Part shown: positions 25,301 through 34,400 of the stretch, piece by piece
Layout of the letters: each line of letters begins with the position of its first letter
Numbering within the stretch: position 1 is the stretch's first letter
Source: Pseudomonadales bacterium
GTDB lineage: Bacteria; Pseudomonadota; Gammaproteobacteria; Pseudomonadales; Azotimanducaceae
Length of the DNA: 64,000 nt
Assembly (NCBI GenBank): GCA_012103505.1
Contig: WLWP01000004.1
Span: 1-64,000 of the forward strand
Reading direction: 5' to 3'
The notes under the pieces: model-generated
Databases searched by the model: none
What the model was told of the DNA's origin: nothing
Seen by the model: only the letters and a program-made list of their open reading frames with translations
Translations under genes and position numbers: made by a program

Positions 25301-28300
25301 TATTGGTAGATATACTGAAAAAGTTATAATGCCAATTTTTTCTCAATATTTATTAGGTCAACCAGATGAGTTTACATATGATTATTCTATGCATGTTAAT
25401 ATACCATATCCTAGATATTGGTTAAATTCACAAAGGTTTGACATGACAGGTTTGGCTCAACAAATAGCAACACTTGGTATTGCTCCTGATCCTGATGATT
25501 TATTTCCTAATGATCTATTTTATTTAGATAGAGGTAATGATAGTTGTGGTCAAGGATTTAGTAATATATTTAGAGGAGCAAATGCAAATGACCCCAATCC
25601 AATATTAGCTATGAGATATGCTTATATGTATTCTCATAATAATGGAATATTAGACTTTTTTGTAGAATCAGAAATTAATTTAGCACATAGAGATTGGGAA
25701 GATACACAAGCAAGACAAATATATGATGTATATCAAAATAATGATATTGATGCATTATTTCATGCACAAATAGAAAAGAAAGATAATTATTATAAGTATG
25801 ATGAGTCACTAAGTCCTTCAAGATTTCCATCACAAATAAGTTCTTTTGGAGAAATTCAACCATTATATTATGATCCATATGTTGCAGCAAACTGTTATGT
25901 TAGCCGCCCAAAAAGATTAATATATTCTTTACAAGCTCAAGATGAAGCTAAAAAAGATTTTTGGAGGGTGTTCTTACCTCTTAATTACAAAGACTTTAAA
26001 AATAAAGTAAGTGTAATAAAGCCTATGAGTAAAACAGGAGCATTAGTATTTTTTCCATTTTTATCTCCTCAGTTATTTCAAGGAGTTGATTCTTTAAAGT
26101 TAGGATCTAATACTAATGTAACTATAGGTGATGGTAATCTATTTAATCAACCATTACAAAATGTAACTAACTCTGATATTTCTAATGAGTATGGTTCATG
26201 TGAAAGTTTAAGAAGTGTTATAAATACACCAGTTGGTTTATTTTTTATATCACAAGCACAAGGTAAAATATTTCAATATACAGGTAAAGGCTTAGATCCA
26301 ATATCCAACAATGGAATGAAATGGTGGTTTAATAAATATTTACCTTCTCAATTAATTAAGCAATTTCCATTACTAGAAGATTCTGTATTATCAGATAATC
26401 CTATAGCGGGTGTAGGATGTCAAGCAATATATGATCCTAATGATGACATTGTTTATTTTATGAAAAAAGATTATAGAATAAAATCTAAATGGATTGCTAA
26501 TGTTACATATTCTGAATCAAAAGGGTTTGAATTTAATGGGGGATTACCTATTACAATAGGGGATCCTGTTTGGTTTGATGATTGTTCTTGGACTATAAGT
26601 TATGATCCAAAAGGTAAAGGATGGGTATCTTTTCATGACTGGCATCCTGAATTAGCATTACCAAGCATAAATCACTTTTTTACTACAAAAACAATAGATA
26701 GTGAAACACCAATATGTCCTCCTGGATATACATATAATGCAACAAATGGACTATGTGAAAGAATACAAAGCACATCTGAATTAGCTTCTGTTATAATAGA
26801 AGAAGTGGATGCAGATGTACAAGGCGGTGCAACACTATGTTTATTAGATATTGTTATAGCAATGGATACTTCTGGTTCTACTGGAGGAGGTCCTAATTCT
26901 ATAAGACAAGCACAACAAAATTGGTTAAGTGCATTTTTAACTGATCCTAACATATCAGGACCCATGGCTACTGGTAGATTTCAAATAGGTTTAAATGCAT
27001 GGGCAAGTACACGGGTTGATATGAATCCTAATGGATTTACTATGAGTAACACTGTAACTGAACCTCAAGTAACTAATTGGTATAATAGTGTTTGGGGTCA
27101 AACTCCTCCTGGAACCGGTACAGTATTAGGACCAGCATTAAATCATGCTCAGAACCTAATAAATTTAAAAGTAGGAAGTCAGTTAGGAGATAGAAGTTCA
27201 GATCCAGCTTTCAGACAAATAATTATTTTTATAACTGACACAAATTCTAATCCTGGAAATATAGGTTGCCCTTTCCAAGGTATTAACAATTCACCTACTG
27301 CAACAGGTCCTGCAAATCAAGATGTTTTTGCATTATATTGTGGTGCTACAAATTCTGCACCTCCTAACCCTAATGTATTAACTAATATATCTTGTACCCC
27401 AGGCCCTATAAATGTTGATGGATATCAATATGGTATTGCAGCTAATAATCCAGCTCAAATTGCTTTAATAGCATCAAACATTGCTGCTAATGCATGTTCA
27501 ATACCTACTACATGTAATTGTCCTCCTGGTTATACTCTTGTATATCCAAATCCAACAACAGGAGAATTTATAGATAGTTCAGGGCCATGTGAAGTAGATG
27601 CACCACCAACATGTAGAAAAATAGAATGTGAATGTCCTCCTGGTATTCCTGGATTTCCTACAACAACAACAGGTGTGTGTGATGATTTATTTTTAGTAGG
27701 AAGTTCTACATATGTTAATCCTGATCCACTTGTATGTAATTCAGACTCTTATGAAACTGCAGAAGCAAACTTTAAGGTTGGAGCATTTTGGAGACATAAT
27801 GTAAGATGTGATTTATTTGCAAATTATTATGGTGTAGATTATCCATGGGAAATTGATTTAGTTGAACAAACTGGTCAGATGGTTAATACTGTAAGAAGTG
27901 TAGAATATCAACTTGAAACATATGTTTATAAAGGTGATATGGGTCATGCATGTAATGATGACAAATGGGAAGATCTTTTATTTAATTTTGATCAAGCAAT
28001 TATTTATAATAATGAACAAGTTTCTGGGTCTTTAAAGTTGATTCCTACACCATTTAATGAGCCTTTAGCCAATTTAACTTATCCTATTGTTAGTGGTAAT
28101 AATATAGATATATTATGTTCTAAAGTAGAACAGAAATATAGGTTTAATCAGTTTTGGGATATTACAAATGATAGAGGAGAATTTACATTTGCTGAACAAC
28201 CTATTTGGAGAACAGCACCAAACGGATATATAAAAAATTTAAATGTCACAAATTTAAATTATAATAAATCACAATTACAACATAAGAAATTTAGACATTA

Positions 28301-28394
28301 TGCAAATAATTTTATATTAAAAAGATTAGTCTCAGGAAATAGAAAAATGTTGCTACGTTTATTTAATACTAAACTACTTACATCTCTTAGATAA
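22311..28394 (+). CDS. Stabilization-type tail protein with inserted VWA domain (2027 aa)
   Basis: The N-terminus has the hallmark of phage stabilization/tail-muzzle proteins of crAss-like phages: basic start, 'SFLKGMNKDITQSMEPNQSW' and 'GDMGVIGNEPAN'. Long beta-rich regions follow, with a short Gly-rich hydrophobic segment near residues 668-720. Residues about 1505-1700 are a VWA domain: D1519-T-S1521-G-S1523 (MIDAS) and 'FRQIIIFITDTNSN' as the core strand. Cys-rich spacers (CPPGYTYN, CNCPPGYTL, CECPPGIPG) flank it. The C-terminal 250 residues return to the tail-protein pattern (FKVGAFWRHNVRCDLFANYY). It is much longer than typical family members that I know, mainly because of insertions. 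It overlaps the next gene by one base (TAATG). It probably closes the tail and contacts the host. Confidence 0.75.
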   Translation: MAKQRKRAKQNTGTSSIATNSFLKGMNKDITQSMEPNQSWWNARNAANNSTDGDMGVIGNEPANLQCGVIPYTIIGAIHRYGDQWVVYSTDDTNSEIGTFDDSECKYEVLVNDPCLNFKKKFLITGAAKENFDCSWQVYWDDGNNPSRTLNIDEIPWKQYISSAPGDPCVIYSDIEPKQLDCEKIRLAPLMDTPCVKLSKDVDGGMLRNGAYQAFIAYTENEQKVTDYIGISNIQTLWSHAGSGGSINIKVTNLDTKFDYYQLAILIRQQGQVFAKKIGLYSTQQQDIGLDFISDELEAVDIAEIPKRNPAYEKSNAMYVVNDWLIRQGPTEKFDFNYQPIANQIKTNWVSNQVDSKYYTLGGSKLGFLRDEQYAFFIRWIYNTGERSSSYHIPGRAPEMYNGNLETDIIFGDNALDDLGDPVYKVYNTGSITQQNISELQDDDSFIIGRGKMGYWESTERYPSDRPDIWGDLCGKPIRHHKFPTEEVGGPNSPLHISTTDGDNINLLGVEFTNIGRPKYNDGSYLQDVVGYEILRGSRTGAKSILAKGLFRNMREYTVPNAENLIGGSVQGLYANYPYNDLRPDMYFWKGGNNLNRTDSCDNLLQSISSFPPLDGYSKKAFTFASPDLMFTKPFLNAYETRIYGEITGKQSGYFKASEDHPQFKLLRNGAAVIAAVIGIGYAVAQIQGDRGAIRSGGGGGGWMSNDFYMGFGTGGTTGLGASAGVNSLGAIANSAISEVAANVYEAVDSTLALVDLWAGGSALELAQVAYGVATAAAGIGPGGKPGEYQITTNKNTSMSQLPSGFRILISVTTSAANIAIGGNEIIELIYNLVNKSDFVFKYNSQGFFNDFKNSNLSIWRFKNEDSNYLGSSFQTFNNGEYKINNLFRPSTVAVALEKELQDPITEDKSRFTIGGYVRKNGSAGEWSDNYLLNPDQSKISNISAYYGSLKFNFDNQYGQLSGIKQIPMRGCVELLDPTKPDQFMYSTKALVAGDTFIGRYTEKVIMPIFSQYLLGQPDEFTYDYSMHVNIPYPRYWLNSQRFDMTGLAQQIATLGIAPDPDDLFPNDLFYLDRGNDSCGQGFSNIFRGANANDPNPILAMRYAYMYSHNNGILDFFVESEINLAHRDWEDTQARQIYDVYQNNDIDALFHAQIEKKDNYYKYDESLSPSRFPSQISSFGEIQPLYYDPYVAANCYVSRPKRLIYSLQAQDEAKKDFWRVFLPLNYKDFKNKVSVIKPMSKTGALVFFPFLSPQLFQGVDSLKLGSNTNVTIGDGNLFNQPLQNVTNSDISNEYGSCESLRSVINTPVGLFFISQAQGKIFQYTGKGLDPISNNGMKWWFNKYLPSQLIKQFPLLEDSVLSDNPIAGVGCQAIYDPNDDIVYFMKKDYRIKSKWIANVTYSESKGFEFNGGLPITIGDPVWFDDCSWTISYDPKGKGWVSFHDWHPELALPSINHFFTTKTIDSETPICPPGYTYNATNGLCERIQSTSELASVIIEEVDADVQGGATLCLLDIVIAMDTSGSTGGGPNSIRQAQQNWLSAFLTDPNISGPMATGRFQIGLNAWASTRVDMNPNGFTMSNTVTEPQVTNWYNSVWGQTPPGTGTVLGPALNHAQNLINLKVGSQLGDRSSDPAFRQIIIFITDTNSNPGNIGCPFQGINNSPTATGPANQDVFALYCGATNSAPPNPNVLTNISCTPGPINVDGYQYGIAANNPAQIALIASNIAANACSIPTTCNCPPGYTLVYPNPTTGEFIDSSGPCEVDAPPTCRKIECECPPGIPGFPTTTTGVCDDLFLVGSSTYVNPDPLVCNSDSYETAEANFKVGAFWRHNVRCDLFANYYGVDYPWEIDLVEQTGQMVNTVRSVEYQLETYVYKGDMGHACNDDKWEDLLFNFDQAIIYNNEQVSGSLKLIPTPFNEPLANLTYPIVSGNNIDILCSKVEQKYRFNQFWDITNDRGEFTFAEQPIWRTAPNGYIKNLNVTNLNYNKSQLQHKKFRHYANNFILKRLVSGNRKMLLRLFNTKLLTSLR

Positions 28395-31300
28395 TGGCAA
28401 AGAAAAAAAGTATAGGGCTACCAGGGGGACCAAATGAGTACATAACACATGTATCAGAAATGTTTAGTACAGAAGGATATAAAAGAAATAGTCCTGATGT
28501 TGACAATCCATATAATATTATACCATCAGCAAACATTACTATGGATGGTGTAGACATTCCTGTTAGAGGATATGGAAATAATGGTATGGTTCAAGATATG
28601 ATACCAGGAGGAGGAAATTATAACTATGGTAATGCAGACTATGTTGTTGAGTTACCAATGGCTCAACAAGGTAAGGAAACAGAAAAAAGTTTTGAGATAA
28701 CTCCTGAGTTACTTTTAAAACAAGCTTTTGTAGAATCTTTATTAAATCCAAATGCTAAAAATGATCTTGGATATAAAGGTATAGCACAAATAGGAGATGA
28801 TTTAATAGCTGACTATAAAAAAGCAAATAAAGTTGAATCTGTAGATCCATTTAATGCACAACAAAATCATGATGTTCAAGAGTGGTCTATGAATGAATTA
28901 TACAACTCATCATTTGTAGATAAACCTACAAGCACTGCTGAAAATAGATTGCTTAAAAGTTTAGCATCTTATAATTGGGGAAGAGGTAAAGTACGCAGAT
29001 TGTTAAATGAGGAAAAGGCTAGTGGTAGTGATATATATACTAAAACTGATTGGACAGAGAAACTACCACAACAAACAAAGGACTACATAAATATGATTGT
29101 TTATGATGGTTCAACAGAAAAAAGACCTAGAGTACAAGAGAACTTTATTAATGCAACAACAGATGATAAGTATAAAGAAATAAGAGACATATATAAATAT
29201 CAGTATGCTGGTGAAATATTAGATGAAAGAACTAATAATGCTGTTGTACAAGATAATACTTATGTAAATATGTTTATGCCTAGTGATCCTTTTCCATCTT
29301 TAAGAAATCAAAATAAAAGTATTGATGATTATAAATTTGATTTTTCAGATTATGAAGTCAAAGACAATCAGAGATCATCAGATAATAATGTAGAAAATAA
29401 TCATGTTGTTGCAAAAGGGGAAAGCTTAGGTCTTATAGCAAAAAAGTATAATACATCTGTTAGTGAAATTGCATCTTTAAATGGTATACAAGATCCCAAT
29501 TTAATTAATATAAATCAAAAATTAAAGTTACCAAACATTGAGGTTAGTGATAAAAAAGAATATGTAATAAAAGCTGGTGATACTTTAAATGAAATAGCTA
29601 AAAAGCACGGAACAACATCCAATAAGTTAGCTGAAATTAATGGTATTGAAGACATAAATGTTATAAGTATAAATCAAAGATTACAACTTCCTGATAACTA
29701 TATTGAAGAAGTACCACTAGCAGAAGAAAGTTGGATTAGTACTGACAAGTTAAAACAAAATAGGAAAGATATTAATGGTGGTGGTGATGAGAGTATTGTT
29801 GTAAAATCACAAGTTTTAAATGATCCAAATCAAAGATATGTTGTCATAGATAAAAAATCACAAAGATTAAAACTTTATCAAGGTGATAATGTCCTTATGG
29901 ATTTTGAAGTTGGAACAGGTCAGAATGTAGGGGATGCACAAACAGTTACTAAAAATAAATATATAGATCCATATGGAAATATAGTTACACCAAAAGAAGC
30001 ATTTATAGAAGAAGAGAAAGATGGTAGAATTGTATATGAAAAACTTAAGCCTGGATATAAAAGTAAAGTAGACTGGTCTGCCGGTAATAAGCAAACGGGT
30101 GCAGGAAAATTTACAATGGGTAACGTAGGTGAATATAAAAACACACCTTCATTTACATTAGTTAATGAAAACGGAATAGAAATACCTGCTGTTATTCATG
30201 CTGCATTAAATAGTAGACAACAATACTTTGATAATGACAACATTGAAGATAATAGAATGAGTAATGGTTGTATCAATGGTAAATGTACTGATTTAGAGGC
30301 ATTATATAATACAGGATTACCAGCAGGTTCACCAGTATTTATATTACCAGAAGAAGATGGAAACTATTTTGAGTTTGCAGATGGTCAAGCAGTATTAAGA
30401 ACAGGTAGAGAAAATAGAATAGATGCTGAAAAATACATTGATTCACAAGGTAGAGAACAAAAAGGTCAGGGAATTAATAGATCTACTAACACTTTAAATT
30501 ACAAAGAAATTAGACCTGTTTTTGATGAAGAGAAATTTAAGGAAGATAAATTTACCTATTTTGATTTTAATGATACTGAAGAATATGAAGGATCAGTTAA
30601 ACCTTTTGTAAATTCATTAGTAGATAACAAACAAAGGATAATGAAAGTTGCTGGTATATCTAGTGATGAATATAACGAAATAGCACAGATTGCATTTGGG
30701 ATTTTAGGTAATGAAACAAACTTTGGAGATACCCATAGTGAAGTAGGTAATGCAATTAGAGGGGCAAGGAAAAAATTTTTAGATCCAAAATCATCATCAC
30801 CAGACTATCAGAGAAAATTTGACGGTTATAGTTTTGCTGAAGGTGCTGATAATGATTATAATAGTGTTGGGCTTACTCAGCTTAGGTATCAAGAAGTAAA
30901 AAATGAAGGTAAAAAAAGAGATAGTAATGGTAATATTTTAGCTTCTGAAAGAGATAAAGTAATGCCAGCAGAAAAAATGTTTAATGATTTAGGTATAACG
31001 TCAAATGCAGACTTAATGGATCCTGAAAAAGCAGCTATAGCTACAGTTGCTAGATTAGCTTTTTTAATTAACAATAGGAAAGGCGTTGACAAAAATGATT
31101 TAATGAATACATTACCTGGATTATGGGGAGGGTCAAGTAAAGATGGTAAAGCTACATATATAAATAATGTCAAGAAAAATTCTAAATATTTAAAGCTAGA
31201 ACAACTAGATAGAGTTTTACCTACAAATGAACAAGGTGGAGAAATAAATGACTTTGATATGTATCAAGGATATTTAAATGGCAAGTATGATGGTACTGAA

Positions 31301-31420
31301 CTAGAAATGAAAGCAGAAGATATATATGATAAGCTTAATAGAAAACATTATAGAGAAGCTAAAATGCATGGTATGACTCCCAGCAATTTTATAGCAACTC
31401 ATTTTTTAAACAAAGCTTAA
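28394..31420 (+). CDS. Multidomain peptidoglycan enzyme: transglycosylase-like, 2 x LysM, L,D-transpeptidase-like, lysozyme-like (1008 aa)
   Basis: Order of domains: residues about 103-245 resemble a lytic transglycosylase (catalytic-type E114 in 'AFVES', then GYKGIAQIG and LASYNWGRGKVRRLL). LysM 1 is at about 337-380 (HVVAKGESLGLIAKKY) and LysM 2 at about 389-433 (YVIKAGDTLNEIAKKHGT). A YkuD-type L,D-transpeptidase domain is at about 480-655, with H602 and C626 in the SNGCIN signature. A second lysozyme/transglycosylase-like domain is at about 755-955 (E774 in GNETNFG, SVGLTQLRY, TVARLAFL). Such a protein would cut and possibly re-link the cell wall during entry. There is no signal peptide, so a virion-borne role is likely. 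It shares 'QGGE'-type linkers with the following genes. Confidence 0.85.
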   Translation: MAKKKSIGLPGGPNEYITHVSEMFSTEGYKRNSPDVDNPYNIIPSANITMDGVDIPVRGYGNNGMVQDMIPGGGNYNYGNADYVVELPMAQQGKETEKSFEITPELLLKQAFVESLLNPNAKNDLGYKGIAQIGDDLIADYKKANKVESVDPFNAQQNHDVQEWSMNELYNSSFVDKPTSTAENRLLKSLASYNWGRGKVRRLLNEEKASGSDIYTKTDWTEKLPQQTKDYINMIVYDGSTEKRPRVQENFINATTDDKYKEIRDIYKYQYAGEILDERTNNAVVQDNTYVNMFMPSDPFPSLRNQNKSIDDYKFDFSDYEVKDNQRSSDNNVENNHVVAKGESLGLIAKKYNTSVSEIASLNGIQDPNLININQKLKLPNIEVSDKKEYVIKAGDTLNEIAKKHGTTSNKLAEINGIEDINVISINQRLQLPDNYIEEVPLAEESWISTDKLKQNRKDINGGGDESIVVKSQVLNDPNQRYVVIDKKSQRLKLYQGDNVLMDFEVGTGQNVGDAQTVTKNKYIDPYGNIVTPKEAFIEEEKDGRIVYEKLKPGYKSKVDWSAGNKQTGAGKFTMGNVGEYKNTPSFTLVNENGIEIPAVIHAALNSRQQYFDNDNIEDNRMSNGCINGKCTDLEALYNTGLPAGSPVFILPEEDGNYFEFADGQAVLRTGRENRIDAEKYIDSQGREQKGQGINRSTNTLNYKEIRPVFDEEKFKEDKFTYFDFNDTEEYEGSVKPFVNSLVDNKQRIMKVAGISSDEYNEIAQIAFGILGNETNFGDTHSEVGNAIRGARKKFLDPKSSSPDYQRKFDGYSFAEGADNDYNSVGLTQLRYQEVKNEGKKRDSNGNILASERDKVMPAEKMFNDLGITSNADLMDPEKAAIATVARLAFLINNRKGVDKNDLMNTLPGLWGGSSKDGKATYINNVKKNSKYLKLEQLDRVLPTNEQGGEINDFDMYQGYLNGKYDGTELEMKAEDIYDKLNRKHYREAKMHGMTPSNFIATHFLNKA

Positions 31421-31434
31421 ACCTTAAAAATTAG

Positions 31435-31450
31435 TAAATCTCTTGATTTA
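31435..31450 (+). terminator. Weak hairpin between lysin and 1313-aa gene
   Basis: TAAATC (31435-31440) can pair with GATTTA (31445-31450) around a TCTT loop, followed by TTTG. The stem is short and all-weak, so attenuation rather than full termination is more likely. It adjoins the next promoter-like motif. Confidence 0.3.
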
Positions 31451-31470
31451 TTTGTATATTATTAATATAA
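31450..31470 (+). promoter_or_regulatory. Candidate late promoter, TTTGTATATTATTAATATAA
   Basis: The core GTATATTATTAAT is identical to that at 2480-2492. It is 11-30 bases upstream of the GTG start at 31481 and would drive the internal-virion-protein block 31481-61715. Confidence 0.55.
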
Positions 31471-31480
31471 AATAATTGTT

Positions 31481-34400
31481 GTGAAAGTAAACAAAAAAAG
31501 TTTAATGCAGATGGGTGGTCAATCCTCAATGCAGCCTACAGGACAAAGTAATGATTCAGGTATGCAGCAAGTTGTTGGGTTTATAAGTACTTCTGTAAAT
31601 GAAGGGCAAGACCCGGTAGAGGTTGTTATGGGTTTGTTACAACAAGAAGTAGATCAACAAATTATAGCTCAAGCATTTATACAATTAGGTTATGAAGAAG
31701 AACAATTAATGCAATTGTTTAGTGCTGTCCAAGAAAGAAGTGAACCAGAACAACCAAGTTCACCAGATGAACAAACTAGAAATCCTCAAGAGATTGCTAG
31801 AAATCAGGCATTAGAAGAACAAGCTGAAGCTGAAGAGCAACAAGCTGCAATGGCTGAAAAAAATGCAATGGCTGAACAACTTGCTATGGATCAAGGTATG
31901 CCAGTTGCAAAGTCAGGTATAGAAATTAAACCTGAAAATAAAGGTAAGTTTACTAAGTGGGCTAAAGCACGTGGTATGTCTGTAGCTGAAGCATATAAAA
32001 AAGTATTAGCTAATAAAAATAAATACCCTACATCTGTAGTTAAGATGGCTAATTTTGCAAGGAATGCAGCTGGATGGAAAAAGGAAGAAGGAGGAGAGAC
32101 AAAAGAGTTTGTAGCACACATGATGTATGATACTAAAACAGGTGATGCGTATAAAGCTAATACTCCTGCTGATCATGAAAAGTATAAAAAGCTAGGCTAC
32201 TTACACAAAGATGAGTTAAAAAAAGCTCAAGAAGGTGTAGAGATAGTAAAGAAGAACGGATATGAGTATAAAAAAGTATTAAATCCAGAAACAAATGAAC
32301 CTGCCTATTTTTCTAGAAGAAGTGGTGCAAGTAATTGGCAAGACTTACAAGAAGAGAGTAATATAATACCATTAAAGGCTGTCCGCTCTGATATTTTTGC
32401 TGATAACGTAGAAGAATGGGAAGGTACAGAAGAACAAAAGAAATGGGATCAAGAAGAAGCAGGAAGATACAAAGAACTTAAAGAATCAAAAAAAGAATCT
32501 CCTGAAGAAATTAATTATGATAAATATGGTATAAGAGTTGTGCAATTTCCTTATGGATATAAAGGTATGCCTCCCGGCCATATTCAAGCTCAGTTATTTA
32601 ATAAAGACACAACAGAGTTAGTTGATAGAGTTGATGGTCAGAGAGCTTTTGTAAATAGATGGGAAAGTAATAGAGGTTCAAATACACCTATGGATCCTAA
32701 TGATTATCAGAATGATAAAAATGTAAGAGTTGCTGATCTTGAATCATCACCTGAAGAAATTAAGTTATTTTTATCAGAAGCACAAAAATTTAGAGGAACA
32801 GATAGGAGAAAGCAAAAGAAAGTATTAAAGGGAGTATTATCTGAAATTAATGCACCTACAGCATTAGGTGAAGGAAAGGAAGGTAGTTATGATTTTATAG
32901 ATAGTAACTGTGCTACCGGTGTATGTACTGCTCTAGGTTTGAATCCCAATGCTTACAGAAATGCAGGGATAACAGATCCTACAGAAGTAATGGATGGTAT
33001 TATTAAAGGTAAAAAATATAGAGACCGTATTACTAAACTTGTAGGTAATAAAGTAAACTCAGCAGATGGTCTTCAAGCTATTGTAAGAAATGAAGTAGAT
33101 TATGAAATGTCTAATGATGCTTCTGAAAAAATATCAAGTTTTTTAAATGGCATTAGTGTTAAAGAAAGAGATAAATTATTAAAGTCTCTTAACAAATCAG
33201 AAAATGATTTAACTAGTTTTGATGGTATAATGGATATGTATAATGCTTTACCAGAAGGTACTATTCCTACAATACTATCTGCTGGTATAGATGAAATTGA
33301 AAATAATACTGATTTTCAGTTTGATATGGATGGTGTAAAAAATATACCTAATTATCACTATCAAAAATGGGGTAAAGATGCAATGAATAATATTAATTCA
33401 TTTTTTGGAGGATCATCTAATTACTGGAAACAAACAGGAGGAGAGCAGGATAATGAAAGGATTAAAAATCCAAACATGATAACTAGATCTAATAACTATG
33501 CAAATCCATTAGCCTTTGAAACTGCTAATGACTTTAATCTTTTAGGTGCAGTTAACACATTAAACAGCGGTTTGACTAATATGTTTAGTGGTAAAGATGA
33601 AGATGGTGATGGTCTTAAGGATGGTTCATTAAGAAATCTTGGTGCAAAGAAAACATTAAATAAGTTAAACAAAGGTCAATATTATGATTATAATATTCAG
33701 GTAGATCCTAATGACACTAATACTTATGCATTTGATGAACTAGATTTATATAATGCAAGTAAAACATTTGGTAAAGATAAGTTGAGAACAACTGAACAGT
33801 ATAAAGCAGATATTAAAGAAAACTCACGTGTTAATTATAATACAGAGACCGGTGAGTATGATGCTCTTTTATCTAGTAGAGACCCAAGTAACTATACATA
33901 CCGTAATATCTTTGGTCAAAAGAAAGATGTGTTTAATGATGAGAAATTAACCAACGCATTAGATGGAGAAAACCTAAATTACTTTGAAGGTGTAGATGAA
34001 GATACTAGGCAACAAATTTTGGACTTTGGTAAAGCTAAGAATAATGATATGCCTGAAGGCACTACATTAAATATAGATAGAGATACTGGTTCAGTACGTT
34101 ATATGAGTCCTGATACACCAGAGAATAAACAAAGGGATGATTATAGAACAATGATGGGCTATAATAAATATGGCCCTAGAGAAGAAGAGGTGGTAGAAGA
34201 AGTAGAAGAATCTAAATCTATGATACCAACAGATACAGATGGAAGACCATTTGCAGCTTTAAGCACTGATCCACCAAGAGTTCAACCACCAACTTTTAGA
34301 GAATGGGTTGCACAAGATTCTTTTAGAAGAGGTACTGCTCAAGGACCACAAATGTATCAGGACTACCTTAAGGGTGTTGAATATGATCAAACAAATGAAA

